A stretch of DNA of 12,653 nucleotides, taken from Sulfuricaulis sp040901545. Lineage in GTDB: Bacteria > Pseudomonadota > Gammaproteobacteria > Acidiferrobacterales > Sulfurifustaceae. The stretch is from assembly GCF_040901545.1 (NCBI RefSeq), contig NZ_JBBDYL010000063.1, positions 1 through 12,653 of the forward strand, read 5' to 3'. Below, piece by piece: positions 10,773-12,653 of this stretch. A program made the translations under genes and the position numbers. Under the pieces are notes generated by a model that had not been told where the DNA came from, did no database searches, and saw only the letters and a list, made by a program, of their open reading frames with translations. Numbering within the stretch: position 1 is the first letter of the stretch; each line of letters starts with the position of its first letter.

Positions 10773-11915
10773 CTAGCCGACCACCAAATCCAACGCCCGG
10801 TCGAGCTGCTCCAGTGGAGTATAGAAATGCGGCGAGAAGCGGATGTTGCCGCCGCGCTGCGCGCAGATGACGCCACCCGTGCGTAGGCGTTGGAAGAGCT
10901 CTGGTGTCGGAGTGCGGCGGTGGCGGAAGGTGACGATCCCGGCATAACGGCCGGGGCGGTCGGCGGTGACGAGTTCCAGGTCGGCATGAGTCCGGATGGC
11001 TTGGAAGAGCAGGGCACTGCGTTGCAGGACGCGGCTCTCGATCTGCGCGATGCTGACCTCGGCGAGCAGCGACAGGCTCGCGCCGAGCGCATAAATACCG
11101 AGCATGTTGGGGCTGCCGCACTCGAAGCGGCGCGCCGTGGCGGCCGGTGTCCAGTCCTTGCGGTCGTAGTTGAGATAATCCTCCACCATGTGCCAGCCAT
11201 GTTGATGCAGCGTGAGACGCTCGCGCCACGCGCCGCGGCAATAGAACACTGCCAGCCCCTCCGGCCCTAGCAGCCATTTGTGACCGTCGGCCATGAGAAA
11301 GTCGATGTGGCACGCTCCCACATCATGCGCGAACACGCCGAGGCCCTGGATCGCGTCGACACAGAAGGCGATGCCGCGTGCCTGGCAGGCGGCGCCGAGG
11401 CGTGCGAGGTCGAGCCGCAGCCCGCTCGCGTACTGCACCGAACTGATGGCGAGCAGCCGCGTGCGGCCGTCGCAGGCCGCGAGCAGCGCCGCTTCCGGAT
11501 CGGGGGGACCGGCGAGAGGCACTTGGCGCAGCGTGATGCCGCGGCTGCGCAGCGATTCCCAGACGATGCGGTTCGAGGGGAATTCCTCATCGCTGCTCAC
11601 GACGTTGTCCCCGGCCACCCACGGAAAGCCGTGTGCCACCACCGAGAGGGCTTCGGAGGTGTTCTTGAGCAGCGCAATATCCTCAGGGATTGTATTAAGG
11701 AAGGCGGCGAGATCGCAGCGTAATTGCAGTTCGGCCGCGGTCCACTCGGCATAACGCGCGGCCCCGCGCGCGACATTCTCGTCCGCGAAGCGCACCACGG
11801 CGTCAGCCGTGCGCCGCGGCCAGGGCGCGACCGCCGCATGGTTCAGGTAGATCGACTGCCGGACCACCGGGAACTCGTGTTCCAGCAGCGCATCAAGGTA
11901 ATTGGCTCTCGTCAT
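10773..11915 (-). CDS. PLP-dependent class V aminotransferase (cysteine desulfurase/epimerase-like fold)
   Basis: The 380-aa protein shows the class V fold: PVVRQSIYLNHAAVAPWPRR, NTSEALSVVAHGF, GDNVVSSDEEFPSN, VDAIQGLGVFAHDVG with PLP-contacting Asp187, and MADGHKWLLGPEGLAVFYCR with the Schiff-base Lys213. The end, NIRFSPHFYTPLEQLDRALD, is typical of the group that includes isopenicillin-N-epimerase-like and selenocysteine-lyase-like proteins. The substrate cannot be told; the cysteine position of SufS-type desulfurases is not clearly conserved. I place the start at the ATG 11915-11913, because the earlier in-frame TTG (11999) and ATG (11975) add residues without family resemblance. TATAGT lies about 24 nt upstream, and no Shine-Dalgarno sequence is visible. 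The gene is intact. Confidence 0.85.
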   Translation of the reverse strand: MTRANYLDALLEHEFPVVRQSIYLNHAAVAPWPRRTADAVVRFADENVARGAARYAEWTAAELQLRCDLAAFLNTIPEDIALLKNTSEALSVVAHGFPWVAGDNVVSSDEEFPSNRIVWESLRSRGITLRQVPLAGPPDPEAALLAACDGRTRLLAISSVQYASGLRLDLARLGAACQARGIAFCVDAIQGLGVFAHDVGACHIDFLMADGHKWLLGPEGLAVFYCRGAWRERLTLHQHGWHMVEDYLNYDRKDWTPAATARRFECGSPNMLGIYALGASLSLLAEVSIAQIESRVLQRSALLFQAIRTHADLELVTADRPGRYAGIVTFRHRRTPTPELFQRLRTGGVICAQRGGNIRFSPHFYTPLEQLDRALDLVVG

Positions 11916-12001
11916 GGCTCGGGTGGTGTCCACTATAACCCCAGTCCCGCGATCGCGCTGCGTTAAAAAAAGCATGGTCGGATCACCGTCTTCGCGCAAG
12001 C

Positions 12002-12031
12002 AAAAACACCCGGGGATAATCGCTCATCCCC
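12002..12031 (-). terminator. Rho-independent terminator after the SPW gene
   Basis: On the minus strand, GGGGAT, an 8-nt loop and ATCCCC form a stem followed by GGGTGTTTTTG. It starts 28 nt past the SPW stop and separates that gene from the aminotransferase. The stem is short (6 bp). Confidence 0.5.
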
Positions 12032-12058
12032 GCCGTCATCGTTGACCCCCGACGCCGG

Positions 12059-12289
12059 TCACGCGGACTTGGGCTGTGACGGATTCTGCAGCGCCGCCCA
12101 CAGGGCGTCTGCGCCAATCAGCACGCCGAGGACGATCTGGTTCCACATCGGAGCCGTCTGATCCGCGTAGCCCAACGCAAACGGCACGACGATCAACCAC
12201 GCGCCGACGACGAGATTCACCCACTCCTCCCACAGTTGCGGGCGCACGATCGCCGCCAGGGAAAAAACGGCGACGGTCGCGCCCGACAC
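12059..12289 (-). pseudogene. SPW-repeat membrane protein, N-terminus missing
   Basis: From a GTG at 12289 this gives 76 residues: VAVFSLAAIVRPQ, then a full SPW repeat WEEWVNLVVGAWLIVVPFAL, GYADQTAPMWNQIVLGVLIG, ADALWAAL, and a short tail. SPW proteins (PF03779) usually carry two such repeats, each with two membrane helices. Here VAVFSLAAIVRPQ looks like the end of a lost first repeat. The frame stays open a few codons upstream (SPRY) and reaches the junction repeat at 12305, where homology ends. There is no ribosome site at the GTG. It could still be a small two-helix membrane protein, but truncation is more likely. Function in the family is unknown. Confidence 0.65.
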
Positions 12290-12304
12290 ATAGCGAGGAC
12301 TGAG

Positions 12305-12326
12305 TCAAGTCTTGCATTGACACATT
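12305..12326. repeat. Junction repeat, copy 3 (partial)
   Basis: The core CTTGCATTGACACATT, preceded by TCAAGT, matches the first 22 bp of the repeats at 1396 and 2357 with 3 differences. It marks the break in the SPW gene. The 12327-12465 stretch after it has no recognisable feature. Confidence 0.55.
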
Positions 12327-12465
12327 GACACACGCAGTCCTTGTTTAGTGGCCGCGCAGAGGCAAGCGAAAACCAGATCAGAGTAAAAATTCCGCCAATC
12401 CTCACACCTGCTGAATGCCCGAGACGAAAACGCGTCAGGAACCGTTTCGTGATTATTAGTTGTTG

Positions 12466-12653
12466 TCAGTTCTTCCGAAACTGCCCCACCACTGCCCCGA
12501 AAATCTCAAGCTTTCCTTGCGGGAGTATGACCGGATAGGCATTGTTCTCCGGTTTCAACACGACCCGGCCCCGTTCGCGGTCCAGCCGTTTCAACGTAAA
12601 TTCGTTGTCCACGATGGCGACGACGATCTCTCCGACAACGAAATAGCGGGGCG
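12466..12653 (-). CDS. 3' end of a second LexA-like S24 repressor gene (runs off the window)
   Basis: The minus strand encodes RYFVVGEIVVAIVDNEFTLK, RLDRERGRVVLKPENNAYPV, ILPQGKLEIFGAVVGQFRKN and a stop at 12466-12468. It is about 80% like the LexA at 2504-3079 and keeps the FTLKRL catalytic-lysine segment and the C-terminal strands. The segment before GEIVVAI (PRYFVV) differs from the first LexA (NANA). The visible frame is undamaged, so this is probably a true paralogue that continues past the window edge and not a fragment. Confidence 0.75.
   Translation of the reverse strand, partial: PRYFVVGEIVVAIVDNEFTLKRLDRERGRVVLKPENNAYPVILPQGKLEIFGAVVGQFRKN

Noticed and set aside
1..12653. CRISPR array, tRNA or rRNA genes
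   Set aside because: No regularly spaced short repeats and no tRNA or rRNA-like sequence were seen on either strand.

Overview
The window is an accessory, toxin-antitoxin (TA) rich region from a fairly GC-rich bacterium. It is most likely a gamma- or betaproteobacterium: HigBA, RelE/HTH, ParDE-like, PIN and MNT/HEPN pairs, a DUF2235 hydrolase, an SPW membrane protein and ends resembling REP-associated tyrosine transposase (RAYT) elements all fit Pseudomonadota. No rRNA or tRNA is present, so I would not name a genus.

Layout, left to right. 1-351: a RAYT/REP-like end and a truncated PhnA-type zinc ribbon. 352-1030: RelE-like toxin plus HTH antitoxin. 1031-1580: a mosaic of gene debris, holding an antitoxin tail, a lexA 3' fragment split by a hairpin repeat, a 55-bp junction repeat and an aminotransferase 3' fragment. 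1622-2322: HigB-HigA. 2357-2411: second junction repeat. 2504-3079 (minus): a complete LexA-type S24 repressor with a GAAC-N4-GTTC operator in its promoter. 3302-4618: ORF6N protein plus phage Gp37/Gp68 (DUF5131) protein. 4663-4794: a truncated gene. 4838-6610: a 590-aa DUF2235 hydrolase with C-terminal membrane helices, bracketed by a short repeat. 6680-8418: two TA modules (RHH/ParE and RHH/PIN) between two 88-bp direct repeats that encode the end of a RAYT-like transposase. 8539-9235: a Gp49-like toxin with two compensating frameshifts, and its HTH antitoxin. 9280-10058: a decayed RelE-like toxin followed by two antitoxins in tandem. 10179-10687: a broken MNT/HEPN pair. 10773-11915 (minus): a class V aminotransferase. 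12059-12289 (minus): a truncated SPW protein, ending near a third junction repeat. 12466-end (minus): the 3' end of another lexA-like gene.

Two patterns stand out. First, several self-regulated genes (lexA, higB, the 352 toxin and the 8539 toxin) seem to carry a palindromic operator in or across the -35/-10 spacer. For three of them the start codon lies 6 nt after the -10, so their mRNAs may be leaderless. Second, the same pieces (lexA 3' ends, the TCAGGTCTTGCATT repeat, aminotransferase tails, RAYT ends) recur at gene breakpoints, which suggests repeated recombination at these repeats. TA modules on the left look intact and those on the right are decaying, mostly by loss of toxins. The ORF6N gene may have its own palindromic operator family, with one site upstream and one inside the gene. 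All functions are inferred from sequence recognition by eye.
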